Below, in pieces: positions 1 to 8,602 of a stretch of 64,000 nucleotides of DNA; position 1 is the stretch's first letter, and each line of letters starts with the position of its first letter. The DNA lies in the NCBI RefSeq assembly GCF_030450125.1, contig NZ_CP123923.1:5084001-5148000 (forward strand). The letters run 5' to 3'. The stretch comes from Streptomyces sp. WP-1 (GTDB taxonomy: Bacteria > Actinomycetota > Actinomycetes > Streptomycetales > Streptomycetaceae). A program made the position numbers and the translations under genes. The notes beneath the pieces are model-generated. The model did not search any database and was not told where the DNA came from. It saw nothing but the letters and a program-made list of their open reading frames with translations.

Positions 1-785
1 CCTCGAACTACCACACGTTCAGGCCGCGCGGCCGGGTCGTCCAGATCGAGGCGGACCTCGGGAAGCTGGAGTCGAACCATCCCGCGCTGGGCATCCACGC
101 GGACGCCCGCCTGGCGCTCCAGGCGCTGCTGGAAACGGCGACGGAACGCCATGACCCGCAGGCCCCGGAGCGCGTCCGCGCCCTCCTCTCGCGCGTCTCG
201 GACCGCATCGCCTCCCAGGAACTCACCCTGGAACAGTCGCTGTTGACCGCCGTCCGCCGCGCGCTGCCCGCGCGCTCCCCGTCCTTCTGGGACATGACGA
301 TCCTGTCCTACTGGGCCTGGTGCGGCTTCGACCCCCGGGGCACGAACCTGATGCACTCCTCCCAGGGCTCGGGCGGCCTCGGCTACGCCTTCCCGGCGGC
401 CCTGGGCGCGGCGGTCGCCGACCCGGCCCACCCGGTCCTCGCGGTCTCCGGCGACGGCGGCGCCCTCTACTCCATCGCCGAACTGGCCACGGCCCGCCAG
501 CACGACCTCCCCGTCACCTGGCTGATCGTCGACGACGGCGGCTACGGCATCCTGCGCGCATACATGACGGACGCCTTCGGCGAGCCGGCGCCGACGGCGA
601 CGGAACTGACCCGCCCGGACTACGTGGCCCTGTCGGAATCCTTCGGCGTCCCGGCGGTACGGACGACCCCGGAATCCCTGGAATCCGACCTGACCCGGGC
701 CCTGTCGACTCCGGGCCCTTCGGTGGTCGTACTGCCCGCGATGCTGCGGATGTTCGCGCCGACGCACCTGGGACAGGGCGCGTAG
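1..785 (+). CDS. Thiamine-pyrophosphate enzyme, acetolactate-synthase-like (3' part)
   Basis: The reading frame is open from the window edge (frame starting at base 3) to the TAG at 783-785, so only the last about 260 residues are present. The C-terminal TPP-binding domain is visible: a GDGGALYSIAEL segment followed about 20 residues later by IVDDGGYGILRAY, the GDG...N-type signature with D in place of the usual N. Upstream, the central-domain end reads VVQIEADLGKLESNHPA. This is the layout of acetolactate synthase / benzoylformate decarboxylase relatives, which condense or decarboxylate 2-oxo acids. The substrate cannot be assigned. It converges on the next gene with a gap of only 10 nt. Confidence 0.85.
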   Translation, partial: SNYHTFRPRGRVVQIEADLGKLESNHPALGIHADARLALQALLETATERHDPQAPERVRALLSRVSDRIASQELTLEQSLLTAVRRALPARSPSFWDMTILSYWAWCGFDPRGTNLMHSSQGSGGLGYAFPAALGAAVADPAHPVLAVSGDGGALYSIAELATARQHDLPVTWLIVDDGGYGILRAYMTDAFGEPAPTATELTRPDYVALSESFGVPAVRTTPESLESDLTRALSTPGPSVVVLPAMLRMFAPTHLGQGA

Positions 786-795
786 CGAGCCCCGG

Positions 796-1275
796 TCACC
801 CGGCGTAGACGCGGGCGGGGTCGAGGAGGAGTTCATTGGGCCCCATGCAATCGGCGGCCCAGGTGGCGAGCCGCGAGCCACAGGCACAGGCCAGATTGGG
901 GCCGTTCGCACCCGAGGGTCCGCAACACCCCGCCCAGTTGTCCCCGCACGTGAAGGGGGTGAGCCGGGGCAGCGCGTCCTCCGGGTGCACGACGACACTG
1001 TCCCGCCGCCCGGCGGAGACGGTCTGCCAGTCGTGGGGCCGTATCAACTCCCGCCCTGAGCTGTGGGCTTCCGGCCGGGGCTCCTCGACGGGAACGAAGG
1101 GCGCGCCCCACGGATCCGGGTCGATGGCATGGCACCCACGAGGAACCGTGGACCGAGCCCGTCCGCTCTCCTTGTCCCGCCCGGCGTCCGGGTCCCCGAC
1201 ATCCGGGACGGCGGGCAGAGCCACCAGATCCCCGGTGAGCTCGGCCCCGCACTTGGAGCGGTAGAAAACGGTCAC
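796..1275 (-). CDS. Conserved Cys-rich (zinc-ribbon-like) protein of unknown function
   Basis: A 159-residue cytoplasmic protein if started at the GTG at 1273-1275 (VTVFYRSKCGAEL). An upstream in-frame start at 1338 is possible, but homologs I recall from Streptomyces begin at TVFYR. It has an N-terminal KCGAELTGDLVALP segment and a C-terminal Cys cluster (CGDNWAGCC, then LACACGSRLA), so metal binding is plausible. The WGAPFVP and VVVHPEDA segments are typical of this actinobacterial family. No enzymatic domain is recognised. It shares a 92-nt divergent intergenic region with the UTRA regulator. Confidence 0.75.
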   Translation of the reverse strand: MTVFYRSKCGAELTGDLVALPAVPDVGDPDAGRDKESGRARSTVPRGCHAIDPDPWGAPFVPVEEPRPEAHSSGRELIRPHDWQTVSAGRRDSVVVHPEDALPRLTPFTCGDNWAGCCGPSGANGPNLACACGSRLATWAADCMGPNELLLDPARVYAG

Positions 1276-1367
1276 ACAACATTGTCTACAGCTTGGGCCT
1301 TGTCCACGGCCCGCGCCGTATCGTCGTGTGGTCAGCACCGGTCATGGGCACATGCGGGGTGAGTCGT

Positions 1368-1940
1368 GTGAACGGTCAGGGCGGGCAACGGACCTCGCCG
1401 ACCAGTGACTTCCGGCCGATCCGGCGACGCGGTATCGAGCGGCTCGCGCGGGCGGGGTGGGGTGAGGGTCGGTCCGTCTGGGCGGCGGATGCGGAGGGGC
1501 GGGAACTCACCGTCGACTCCGTCGAGGTGACGCACGAGCCCGCGCCGGATGCCGTCGCCGGGGTCATGGGCCTGGACGAGGCCACGGACCTCTGCGTCCG
1601 CCGCCGTCGCTTCGTGCTCGACGGCAAACCGGTCCTGCTGTCCACGTCCTACCTGCCGGCCGACCTCGTCGCGAACTCCCCGATCACCCAGCCGGACACG
1701 GGCCCCGGCGGCGTCTACGCCCGCCTCGCCGACCTCGGCCACGCCCCCGCCCGCTTCCGCGAGGAACTCCGTTCCCGGATGCCGAGCCAGGGCGAGAGCG
1801 ACAGGCTCTCCCTGCCGCCCGGCGTCCCCGTGATCCAGCTCGCCCGCACGGCCTTCGACGCGGAGGGCCGGGTGGTCGAGGTGAACGAGATGGTCCTCGA
1901 CTCCGCCGCGTACGTCCTGGAGTACGACTTCGAGGCGTGA
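1368..1940 (+). CDS. GntR-family UTRA-domain regulator lacking a visible winged helix
   Basis: The 190-residue product (GTG start, with GGGGTGAG just upstream) is essentially a UTRA ligand-binding domain: DEATDLCVRRRRFVLDGKPV, then a YLPADLV segment, and a C-terminal VVEVNEMVLDSAAYVLEYDF strand pair. UTRA domains normally sit behind a GntR winged helix, but here only about 45 residues precede the domain (SDFRPIRRRGIERLARA). These are basic yet too short for a full wHTH. It may be a family version with a reduced DNA-binding part or an effector-binding partner protein. An alternative ATG at 1344 adds only 8 residues. Ligand unknown. Confidence 0.75.
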   Translation: MNGQGGQRTSPTSDFRPIRRRGIERLARAGWGEGRSVWAADAEGRELTVDSVEVTHEPAPDAVAGVMGLDEATDLCVRRRRFVLDGKPVLLSTSYLPADLVANSPITQPDTGPGGVYARLADLGHAPARFREELRSRMPSQGESDRLSLPPGVPVIQLARTAFDAEGRVVEVNEMVLDSAAYVLEYDFEA

Positions 1941-2089
1941 GCCGCCGAGCCGGTAGCACCGGGGGCCCCGGCCCGCTCCGGACACCCGCCCTGGGAACAT
2001 GTGTACAACTTCCGACCACCCCTGCGAGTCAAAGGGTCGTACGCGCCCAGCAGGGGTGCGTCCACACGTCGTTCCCAGGGGGACCCTCG

Positions 2090-3010
2090 ATGATCCATCG
2101 CCTCAGCCGGCGCGCCCAGGCGTCGGCCGCGGTGCTCGGTGCCGCGCTGCTCATACCCACCCTCGCGGCCGCCACCCCGGCCGCCGCGACGACGCCCGCC
2201 GTGAGCTGCACGTCGGGCAAGGCCGGTCTCGCCGCCGAGCTGACCAAGGACATCACCGCGGCGCTCGCCAACCGCAAGAGCACCGTCGCCATCGGCCTGT
2301 ACGACCGCAGCACCAAGACCACCTGCACCCTGCGCGGCACCACCGCGTACGACTCGGCCAGCACCGTCAAGGTCACCGTGCTCGCCACCCTGCTGTGGGA
2401 CGCCAAGAAGCACAACCGGTACCTGACGAGCACCGAGGACGCGCTCGCCACCGCGATGATCACCGAGTCGGACAACGACGCCACCAGCACGCTGTGGAAG
2501 CAGCTGGGCCTGACGAAGATCAAGGGCTTCCTGGCCGCCGCCAAGATGACCAGGACCGTGCCGGGCTCGGGCGGTTACTGGGGCCTGACCCAGGAGAACG
2601 TCGCCGACGAGCAGAAGCTGCTCCAGCTGATCACCGCCAAGAACAGCGTGCTCAGCGACAACTCACGCGCCTACATCCAGCAGTTGATGGGAAGCGTCGA
2701 GGACGACCAGCGGTGGGGAACGCCCGCTGGCGCCCCGTCCACCGTCTCCGTGCACGTCAAGAACGGCTGGCTCCAGCGCTCCACGCACGGCTGGCGCGTA
2801 CACAGCCTCGGCACCTTCGACGGCGCCGGCCACGACTACATGATGTCCGTGCTGACCCAGGACGACAGCACCATGGACTACGGCGTCACCACCATCCAGA
2901 ACGTCGCCGAGGCCATCCACAAGGACCTCGTGCCGGCCACCGCCAGGACGGCGCGCTACGTCCCCACCGGCAGGCCGAACGAGGCGTTCGTCGCCACGCC
3001 CACACCGTAG
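2090..3010 (+). CDS. Secreted class A beta-lactamase-like serine hydrolase
   Basis: A 306-residue protein with an N-terminal Sec signal (RLSRRAQAS, then an Ala-rich hydrophobic run ending near ATPAAAT). It carries the active-site triad motifs of class A beta-lactamases / penicillin-recognising hydrolases: S-T-V-K in DSASTVKVTVLA, an SDN loop (TESDNDATS) and VKNGW in the place of KTG. The ATG follows a good Shine-Dalgarno (AGGGGGA). The K-N-G variant of the third motif is common in actinobacterial serine hydrolases of unclear substrate, so true beta-lactam hydrolysis is not certain. It acts outside the cell. A single gene, same strand as the phytase-like gene downstream. Confidence 0.82.
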   Translation: MIHRLSRRAQASAAVLGAALLIPTLAAATPAAATTPAVSCTSGKAGLAAELTKDITAALANRKSTVAIGLYDRSTKTTCTLRGTTAYDSASTVKVTVLATLLWDAKKHNRYLTSTEDALATAMITESDNDATSTLWKQLGLTKIKGFLAAAKMTRTVPGSGGYWGLTQENVADEQKLLQLITAKNSVLSDNSRAYIQQLMGSVEDDQRWGTPAGAPSTVSVHVKNGWLQRSTHGWRVHSLGTFDGAGHDYMMSVLTQDDSTMDYGVTTIQNVAEAIHKDLVPATARTARYVPTGRPNEAFVATPTP

Positions 3011-3082
3011 CCACAACCTTTCAGCACGAAGTCAACACAAAGTCTCCCGCGCGTAGTTGAGTCGCCGCTACGGTGATCGACC

Positions 3083-4132
3083 ATGCGCCTGAGACATGTC
3101 ATAGCCACCGTCACCGCCGGCCTGGCGGCCGCCACCACGCTGACCGCCGCCGGGCCCGCCGTGGCCCAGCCCGCCACCCTCGGCTCCAACTCGCGGGCGG
3201 GTCAAGCCTGTTCGTCCACCGTCTCGATCGACCGCTTCTCCGACGCGCTCGACAAGACGACGTACAACGGCACCTTCGTCGGCAACTTCTCCGCCCTCGC
3301 CGTGGACCGCGACGGCTCGCTCGCCGCCCTGGAGGACCGCTCCCAGCTGTTCGACCTGGACGCCCGGACGCTCCAGCCGACGTCCGCCGTCCACCTCGCG
3401 GACGAGAACGGCGCCGACCTCGACTCCGAGGGCCTCGCCATCGACCGCGACGGCACCCGCCTCGTCACCTCCGAGGTCGAGCCCTCCATCCGGCGCTACT
3501 CCCCGGACGGCAGGATCCTCGACCGGCTCCCCGTACCGCCCTCCCTCCTCGTCGCCCCCGCGGGCCGCGCCACCTTCAACCAGACCTTCGAGGGTCTGAC
3601 CCTGCTGCCCGGCGGCCACACCCTCCTCGCGTCCATGGAGGACCCGATCGCGGGCGACAGCGCCGACCTCGTCCGCTTCCAGACCTGGACCCGGACCAGG
3701 GGCGACCACTTCCGGCCGGCCGCGCAGTACGGGTACCGCATCGACGCCGGGCTCGGCGTCCCCGAGGTGCAGGCCACGCCCGACGGCCGGCTCCTCGTCC
3801 TGGAGCGCGGCTTCACCGCCGGTGTCGGCAACACCGTCCGCCTCTACCTGGCCGACCCGCGCCACGCCACGGACACCAGCGGCATCGAGAACCTCACCGG
3901 CCACAGCGGCGTCCGGCTGATCAAGAAGACGCTGCTCGCCGACATCGCCGCCTGCCCCTCCCTCGGCGCCACCGCCAGGCAGCCGCAGCCCAACCCCCTC
4001 CTCGACAACATCGAGGGCATGGTGATCACGGGCCGCGACCACACCGGCCGCCTGAAGGTCCTCCTGGTCAGCGACGACAACCAGAACCCGGCCCAGGTCA
4101 CCCGCTTCTACTACCTGCGGGTACGCGCCTGA
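3083..4132 (+). CDS. Secreted phytase-like esterase (esterase-like activity of phytase family)
   Basis: 349 residues, ATG start, with a clear signal peptide (MRLRHVIATVTAG followed by an Ala-rich core, cleavage near AVA-QPA). The mature part has repeated beta-propeller-like blade segments (LAVDRDGSLAALEDRSQLFDLD, EGLAIDRDGTRLVTSEVEPSIRRY) and a FNQTFEGLTLLPGG motif, as in the esterase-like activity of phytase domain. It is likely an extracellular phosphoester or ester hydrolase; whether it truly attacks phytate is not shown. It is separated from the upstream gene by 72 nt. A Pho-regulated promoter would make sense, but I see no convincing PHO box. Confidence 0.8.
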   Translation: MRLRHVIATVTAGLAAATTLTAAGPAVAQPATLGSNSRAGQACSSTVSIDRFSDALDKTTYNGTFVGNFSALAVDRDGSLAALEDRSQLFDLDARTLQPTSAVHLADENGADLDSEGLAIDRDGTRLVTSEVEPSIRRYSPDGRILDRLPVPPSLLVAPAGRATFNQTFEGLTLLPGGHTLLASMEDPIAGDSADLVRFQTWTRTRGDHFRPAAQYGYRIDAGLGVPEVQATPDGRLLVLERGFTAGVGNTVRLYLADPRHATDTSGIENLTGHSGVRLIKKTLLADIAACPSLGATARQPQPNPLLDNIEGMVITGRDHTGRLKVLLVSDDNQNPAQVTRFYYLRVRA

Positions 4133-4215
4133 CGGCCGATTGTTGCAGCGGGATGAAATCACCCCGCTCCCGCGTTGGTGCCTTCCGGAAAAGTACGACG
4201 ATCGGGAGGCACCGC

Positions 4216-7200
4216 GTGGAACCACATCGGGCATGGGCACGGCGACTCGCGGGCTACGCCTGGCGCTACCCCAAGGACGTCCTCCTCGCCCTCGGCTCCT
4301 CGCTCGCCGGTATGGCCGTCACCGCCGTCGTCCCCCTGATCACCAAGGTGATCATCGACGATGTGATCGGCGCCCACACCCGCTCCATGGCCCCCTGGGC
4401 CGGCGCCCTCGCCGTCGCCGCGGTGCTGGTCTACGCCGCCACCTACGTCCGCCGCTTCTACGGCGGCCGGCTCGCCCTCGACGTCCAGCACGACCTGCGG
4501 ACGGAGATGTACGACACGATCACCCGCCTCGACGGCCGCCGCCAGGACGAGCTGTCGACCGGGCAGGTCGTGGGCCGCGCCACCAGCGACCTCCAGCTGA
4601 TCCAGGGCCTGCTCTTCATGCTCCCGATGACCATCGGGAACGTGCTGCTCTTCCTGGTCTCCCTGGTGATCATGGCGTGGCTGTCGCTGCCGCTGACCCT
4701 CGTCGCCCTCGCCGTCGCCCCCGCCCTCGGCTGGATCGCCCGGCGCAGCCGCAGCAAGCTGCACCCCGCCACCTGGTACGCCCAGGCCCAGGCCGCCGCC
4801 GTCGCCGGTGTGGTCGACGGCGCGGTGAGCGGCGTACGCGTGGTCAAGGGCTTCGGGCAGGAGGCGCAGGAGACCGGCAAGCTGCGCGAGGTCGGCCGCA
4901 AGCTGTTCGCGGGCCGGCTGCGCACCATCCGCCTGAACAGCAGGTACACCCCCGCCCTCCAGGCCGTACCGGCGCTCGGCCAGGTCGCCATGCTCGCCCT
5001 CGGCGGCTGGCTCGCGGTGCGCGGGCACATCACGCTGGGCACCTTCGTCGCGTTCTCCACCTACCTCGCCCAGCTGGTCGGCCCGGTCCGCATGCTCGCG
5101 ATGGTCCTCACCGTCGGCCAGCAGGCCCGCGCCGGCACCGAGCGCGTCCTGGAGCTGATCGACACCGAGCCGACCATGAAGGACGGCACCCGGGAGCTGC
5201 CCGCCGACGCGCCCGCGACCGTCGAGTTCGACGACGTGTCGTTCGGGTACGCCGACGACACCAAGGTCCTGGACGGGCTCAGCTTCGAGATACGCCAGGG
5301 TGAGACGCTGGCCGTGGTCGGCTCCTCCGGCTCCGGCAAGTCCACCCTCTCCCTGCTCCTGCCGCGCTTCTACGACGTCACCCACGGCGCCGTCCTGATC
5401 GGCGGCCACGACGTCCGCGAGCTGACCCTCTCCTCGCTGCGCGCCGCGATCGGACTGGTCCCGGAGGACTCGTTCCTCTTCTCCGACACGGTCCGTTCCA
5501 ACATCGCGTACGGCCGTCCCGACGCCACCCAGGACGAGATCGAGGCCGCCGCCCGCGCCGCCCAGGCCGACCGCTTCATCCGGGAGCTGCCCGAGGGCTA
5601 CGACACCAAGGTCGGCGAGCACGGCCTCACCCTCTCCGGCGGCCAGCGCCAGCGCGTCGCCCTCGCCCGCGCCCTGCTCACCGACCCCCGCCTGCTGGTC
5701 CTGGACGACGCCACCTCCGCCGTGGACGCCCGCGTCGAACACGAGATCCACGAGGCGCTGAGGGAAGTCACGCGGGGCCGTACGGCCAGCCCCTCGCCCG
5801 ACCACCACCCCTCGACGAGCGCCGGCGCGCGCACCACCTTGTTGATCGCCCACCGCCGCTCCACCCTGAACCTCGCCGACCGCATCGCCGTCCTCGACCG
5901 CGGCCGGCTCGCCGACCTCGGCACCCACGAGGAGCTCCAGCGGCGCTCCGCCCTCTACCGCAGGCTGCTGACCGACCCGGACGAGCTGGGCGGCGTCTCG
6001 CCCGGCCACACACCGCCGAACGGCGAGCCGGCCGAGGACGACACCCTGCGCGCCGAACTGGACGCCGAGTACGACGCCGAGCGCGGCGTCACCCCCCGCC
6101 TGTGGAGCGGCGACCGCGCGCCGAAGGACATGGCGCTGGCCGGCACCCCCGCCACCCCCGCGCTCCTCGCCCAGGTGGACGCCCTGCCCCCGGCCACCGA
6201 CACCCCCGGCGTCGACGAGGACAAGGCGGTGCGGCCCGAGGACTCCTACGGCCTGCGCCGCCTGCTGCACGGCTTCGGGCTGCCCCTGCTGATCAGCCTG
6301 GCGCTGGTCGCCGTCGACGCGGGCGCGAGCCTGGTGCTGCCGGTGCTGATCCGGCACGGCATCGACGCGGGCGTCAGCAAGCTGGCCATCGGCGCCGTCT
6401 GGTCGGCCTCGCTGCTCGCCCTGCTGGTGGTGGCGGTGCAGTGGGCCGCGCAGATCGGCGAGACCCGGATGACCGGCCGTACCGGCGAACGCGTCCTCTA
6501 CACGCTCCGGCTCAAGATCTTCGCGCACCTCCAGCGGCTCGGCCTCGACTACTACGAGCGCGAGCTGACCGGCCGGGTGATGACCCGCATGACCACCGAC
6601 GTCGACGCGCTGAGCACGTTTCTGCAGACCGGCCTGGTCACCGCGTTCGTCTCGGTCGTCACCTTCTTCGGCATCATGGGCGTCCTGCTGGTGATCGACG
6701 TACAGCTCGCCCTGGTCGTCTTCACCACGCTGCCCCCGCTGATCATCGCCACCTTCTTCTTCCGCCGGGCCAGCGTGAAGGCGTACGAACTGGCCCGTGA
6801 GCGCGTCTCGTCGGTCAACGCCGACCTCCAGGAGTCGGTGTCCGGGCTGCGGATCGTGCAGGCGTTTCGCCGCGAGCAGGACGGCGGGCGGCGGTTCGCC
6901 GGGCGCAGCGACGGCTACCGCGCCGCCCGGCTGCGCGGCCAGTGGCTGATATCGATCTACTTCCCGTTCGTACAGCTGCTGTCCTCCCTCGCCGCGGCCG
7001 CCGTGCTGATCGCGGGCGCGGGCCGGGTAGAGGCCGCCACCCTCACCACCGGCGCCCTGGTCGCCTACCTCCTCTACATCGATCTCTTCTTCGCCCCCGT
7101 GCAGCAGCTGTCCCAGGTCTTCGACGGCTACCAGCAGGCCACCGTCTCCCTCGGCCGCATCCAGGAACTGCTGCGCGAGCCCACGTCCACGAAGGAGGCG

Positions 7201-7989
7201 GAGCAGCCGCTCGGCGTCACCGCGCTGCGCGGCGACATCGCCTTCGAGGGCGTGCGCTTCGCGTACGGCGACGACGAGGCCGCCCTCGCCGACGTCGAGC
7301 TGACGATCCCCGCCGGCCAGACGGTCGCCTTCGTCGGCGAGACCGGCGCCGGAAAGTCCACGCTGGTCAAGCTGGTGGCCCGGTTCTACGACCCGACGGC
7401 CGGGCGGGTCACCGTCGACGGCACCGATCTGCGCGACCTGGACCTGACCGCCTACCGGCACCGGCTCGGCGTCGTGCCGCAGGAGGCGTACCTGTTCCCG
7501 GGCACCGTCCGGGACGCCATCGCCTACGGCCGCCCCGACGCCACCGACGCCGAGGTGGAGGCGGCCGCGCGGGCGGTCGGCGCGCACGAGATGATCGCCA
7601 CTCTCGACGGCGGCTATCTGCACGAGGTCGCCGAGCGCGGCCGCAACCTCTCGGCCGGCCAGCGCCAGCTGATCGCCCTCGCCCGCGCCGAACTGGTCGA
7701 CCCGGACATCCTGCTCCTGGACGAGGCCACGGCCGCCCTCGACCTGGCCACGGAGGCCCAGGTCAACCTGGCGACCGACCGGCTGGCGGGCCGTCGTACC
7801 ACGCTGGTGGTCGCCCACCGGCTGACCACCGCCGCCCGCGCCGACCGGGTGGTGGTCATGGACCACGGCCGGGTCGCCGAGGACGGCACCCACGAGGAAC
7901 TGCTCGCCCTCGGCGGCCGGTACGCCGAGCTGTGGCGGACCTTCGCCGGGCGCTCCGAGCCGGAGGAGCCGGTGGGCGCGGTCCGCTGA
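4216..7989 (+). CDS. Fused full-length ABC exporter (TMD-NBD-TMD-NBD)
   Basis: A 1257-residue polypeptide (GTG preceded by GGGAGG) joins two half-exporters. TMD1 covers about residues 1-300. NBD1 has Walker [10 protein letters not shown] near 370, LSGGQRQ near 473 and Walker [10 protein letters not shown] near 493. TMD2 runs about 680-960. NBD2 has GETGAGKST near 1041, LSAGQRQ near 1146 and [11 protein letters not shown] near 1166. NBD1 carries Asp where the catalytic Glu normally follows Walker B, and NBD2 has a changed signature (LSAGQ). This is the asymmetric arrangement of heterodimeric type IV exporters. NBD1 also has an insert of about 20 residues ([16 protein letters not shown]) between the D-loop and the H-loop His. 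Likely drug, lipid or peptide export; substrate unknown. Confidence 0.92.
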   Translation: MEPHRAWARRLAGYAWRYPKDVLLALGSSLAGMAVTAVVPLITKVIIDDVIGAHTRSMAPWAGALAVAAVLVYAATYVRRFYGGRLALDVQHDLRTEMYDTITRLDGRRQDELSTGQVVGRATSDLQLIQGLLFMLPMTIGNVLLFLVSLVIMAWLSLPLTLVALAVAPALGWIARRSRSKLHPATWYAQAQAAAVAGVVDGAVSGVRVVKGFGQEAQETGKLREVGRKLFAGRLRTIRLNSRYTPALQAVPALGQVAMLALGGWLAVRGHITLGTFVAFSTYLAQLVGPVRMLAMVLTVGQQARAGTERVLELIDTEPTMKDGTRELPADAPATVEFDDVSFGYADDTKVLDGLSFEIRQGETLAVVGSSGSGKSTLSLLLPRFYDVTHGAVLIGGHDVRELTLSSLRAAIGLVPEDSFLFSDTVRSNIAYGRPDATQDEIEAAARAAQADRFIRELPEGYDTKVGEHGLTLSGGQRQRVALARALLTDPRLLVLDDATSAVDARVEHEIHEALREVTRGRTASPSPDHHPSTSAGARTTLLIAHRRSTLNLADRIAVLDRGRLADLGTHEELQRRSALYRRLLTDPDELGGVSPGHTPPNGEPAEDDTLRAELDAEYDAERGVTPRLWSGDRAPKDMALAGTPATPALLAQVDALPPATDTPGVDEDKAVRPEDSYGLRRLLHGFGLPLLISLALVAVDAGASLVLPVLIRHGIDAGVSKLAIGAVWSASLLALLVVAVQWAAQIGETRMTGRTGERVLYTLRLKIFAHLQRLGLDYYERELTGRVMTRMTTDVDALSTFLQTGLVTAFVSVVTFFGIMGVLLVIDVQLALVVFTTLPPLIIATFFFRRASVKAYELARERVSSVNADLQESVSGLRIVQAFRREQDGGRRFAGRSDGYRAARLRGQWLISIYFPFVQLLSSLAAAAVLIAGAGRVEAATLTTGALVAYLLYIDLFFAPVQQLSQVFDGYQQATVSLGRIQELLREPTSTKEAEQPLGVTALRGDIAFEGVRFAYGDDEAALADVELTIPAGQTVAFVGETGAGKSTLVKLVARFYDPTAGRVTVDGTDLRDLDLTAYRHRLGVVPQEAYLFPGTVRDAIAYGRPDATDAEVEAAARAVGAHEMIATLDGGYLHEVAERGRNLSAGQRQLIALARAELVDPDILLLDEATAALDLATEAQVNLATDRLAGRRTTLVVAHRLTTAARADRVVVMDHGRVAEDGTHEELLALGGRYAELWRTFAGRSEPEEPVGAVR

Positions 7990-8093
7990 TCCGCGCGGAT
8001 GACGATCGTGCAACCATCCGGCATACCCCCTGCGTCGTACATGCGTACGGCCGCCGGGGGACGGCCTGGACGCGCTTCGGGGAGGACGAACAC

Positions 8094-8483
8094 GTGGAAA
8101 AGGGTGCGATACGCCGGCGTCTCACGCTCGGCCCGGCCCTGCTGGCCGCGGCCGGACTGCTGGCCTTCGCGGCCTCGGGCACCGCGCAGGCCGCGCCCGG
8201 CGGCTGCGCGGGGGAGCAGGTCAGAACCCTCTCCTTCGCCTCCGGCGTCACCCGCGTCTACCGGCAGGGCGACTACGTCTGCGCCATGACCCTCGCCCGC
8301 AGCCCCGGCGTCGTCCGCGCGATGTCGGTCAGCGTCCAGGCCCGCGGCAGCCGCCCGGCCAAGGACACCGGCCGCTTTCTGCACCACGCCGGGCCGGTGA
8401 CCGTGCACGCCGGGCACCGCTGCGTCTGGATCCGCGGCACGGTCGGCCAGAACGGCATCAGCTCGGGCTGGATCCTCTGCTGA
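8094..8483 (+). CDS. Small secreted protein with four conserved Cys
   Basis: 129 residues from a GTG with GGGGAGGACG directly upstream. An N-terminal Arg-rich start, a hydrophobic core (LGPALLAAAGLLAFAASG) and AQA-AP indicate Sec export. The mature part of about 95 residues has Cys in GGCAGEQ, DYVCAMT, HRCVWIRG and the terminal WILC, suggesting two disulfides in a compact beta-rich fold. This matches a family of small Streptomyces exported proteins with no known function. It follows the exporter gene by 104 nt on the same strand and could be cotranscribed. Confidence 0.75.
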   Translation: MEKGAIRRRLTLGPALLAAAGLLAFAASGTAQAAPGGCAGEQVRTLSFASGVTRVYRQGDYVCAMTLARSPGVVRAMSVSVQARGSRPAKDTGRFLHHAGPVTVHAGHRCVWIRGTVGQNGISSGWILC

Positions 8484-8533
8484 ACCGCCGCCCGCGCCGA
8501 CACGCTGGCCGCTGTGCGTTCCCTTGACGGAAA

Positions 8534-8570
8534 GAAACTTCCCGGATATTGGTGACTCCTTGGAAGTTTC
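8534..8570 (+). promoter_or_regulatory. Inverted repeat upstream of the GH3 gene
   Basis: Perfect 9-bp arms GAAACTTCC (8534-8542) and GGAAGTTTC (8562-8570) separated by 19 nt, 33 nt upstream of the GTG of the glycoside hydrolase gene. A -35-like TTGACG lies at 8524. The placement over the likely -10/leader region fits an operator for a glycan-responsive repressor, but the regulator is not identified. Confidence 0.4.
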
Positions 8571-8602
8571 CTTCAGCAGTTCTCCTCTGGGAAGGAGCGC
8601 AC

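Noticed and set aside
3010..3082. PHO box upstream of the phytase-like gene
   Set aside because: No direct repeats resembling GTTCACC could be found in the 72-nt gap.
4159..8013. 1284-codon open frame on the minus strand opposite the ABC exporter
   Set aside because: Mirror frame of a high-GC gene; Gly/Ala/Val/Arg-rich composition and no domain. The plus-strand exporter has complete motifs.
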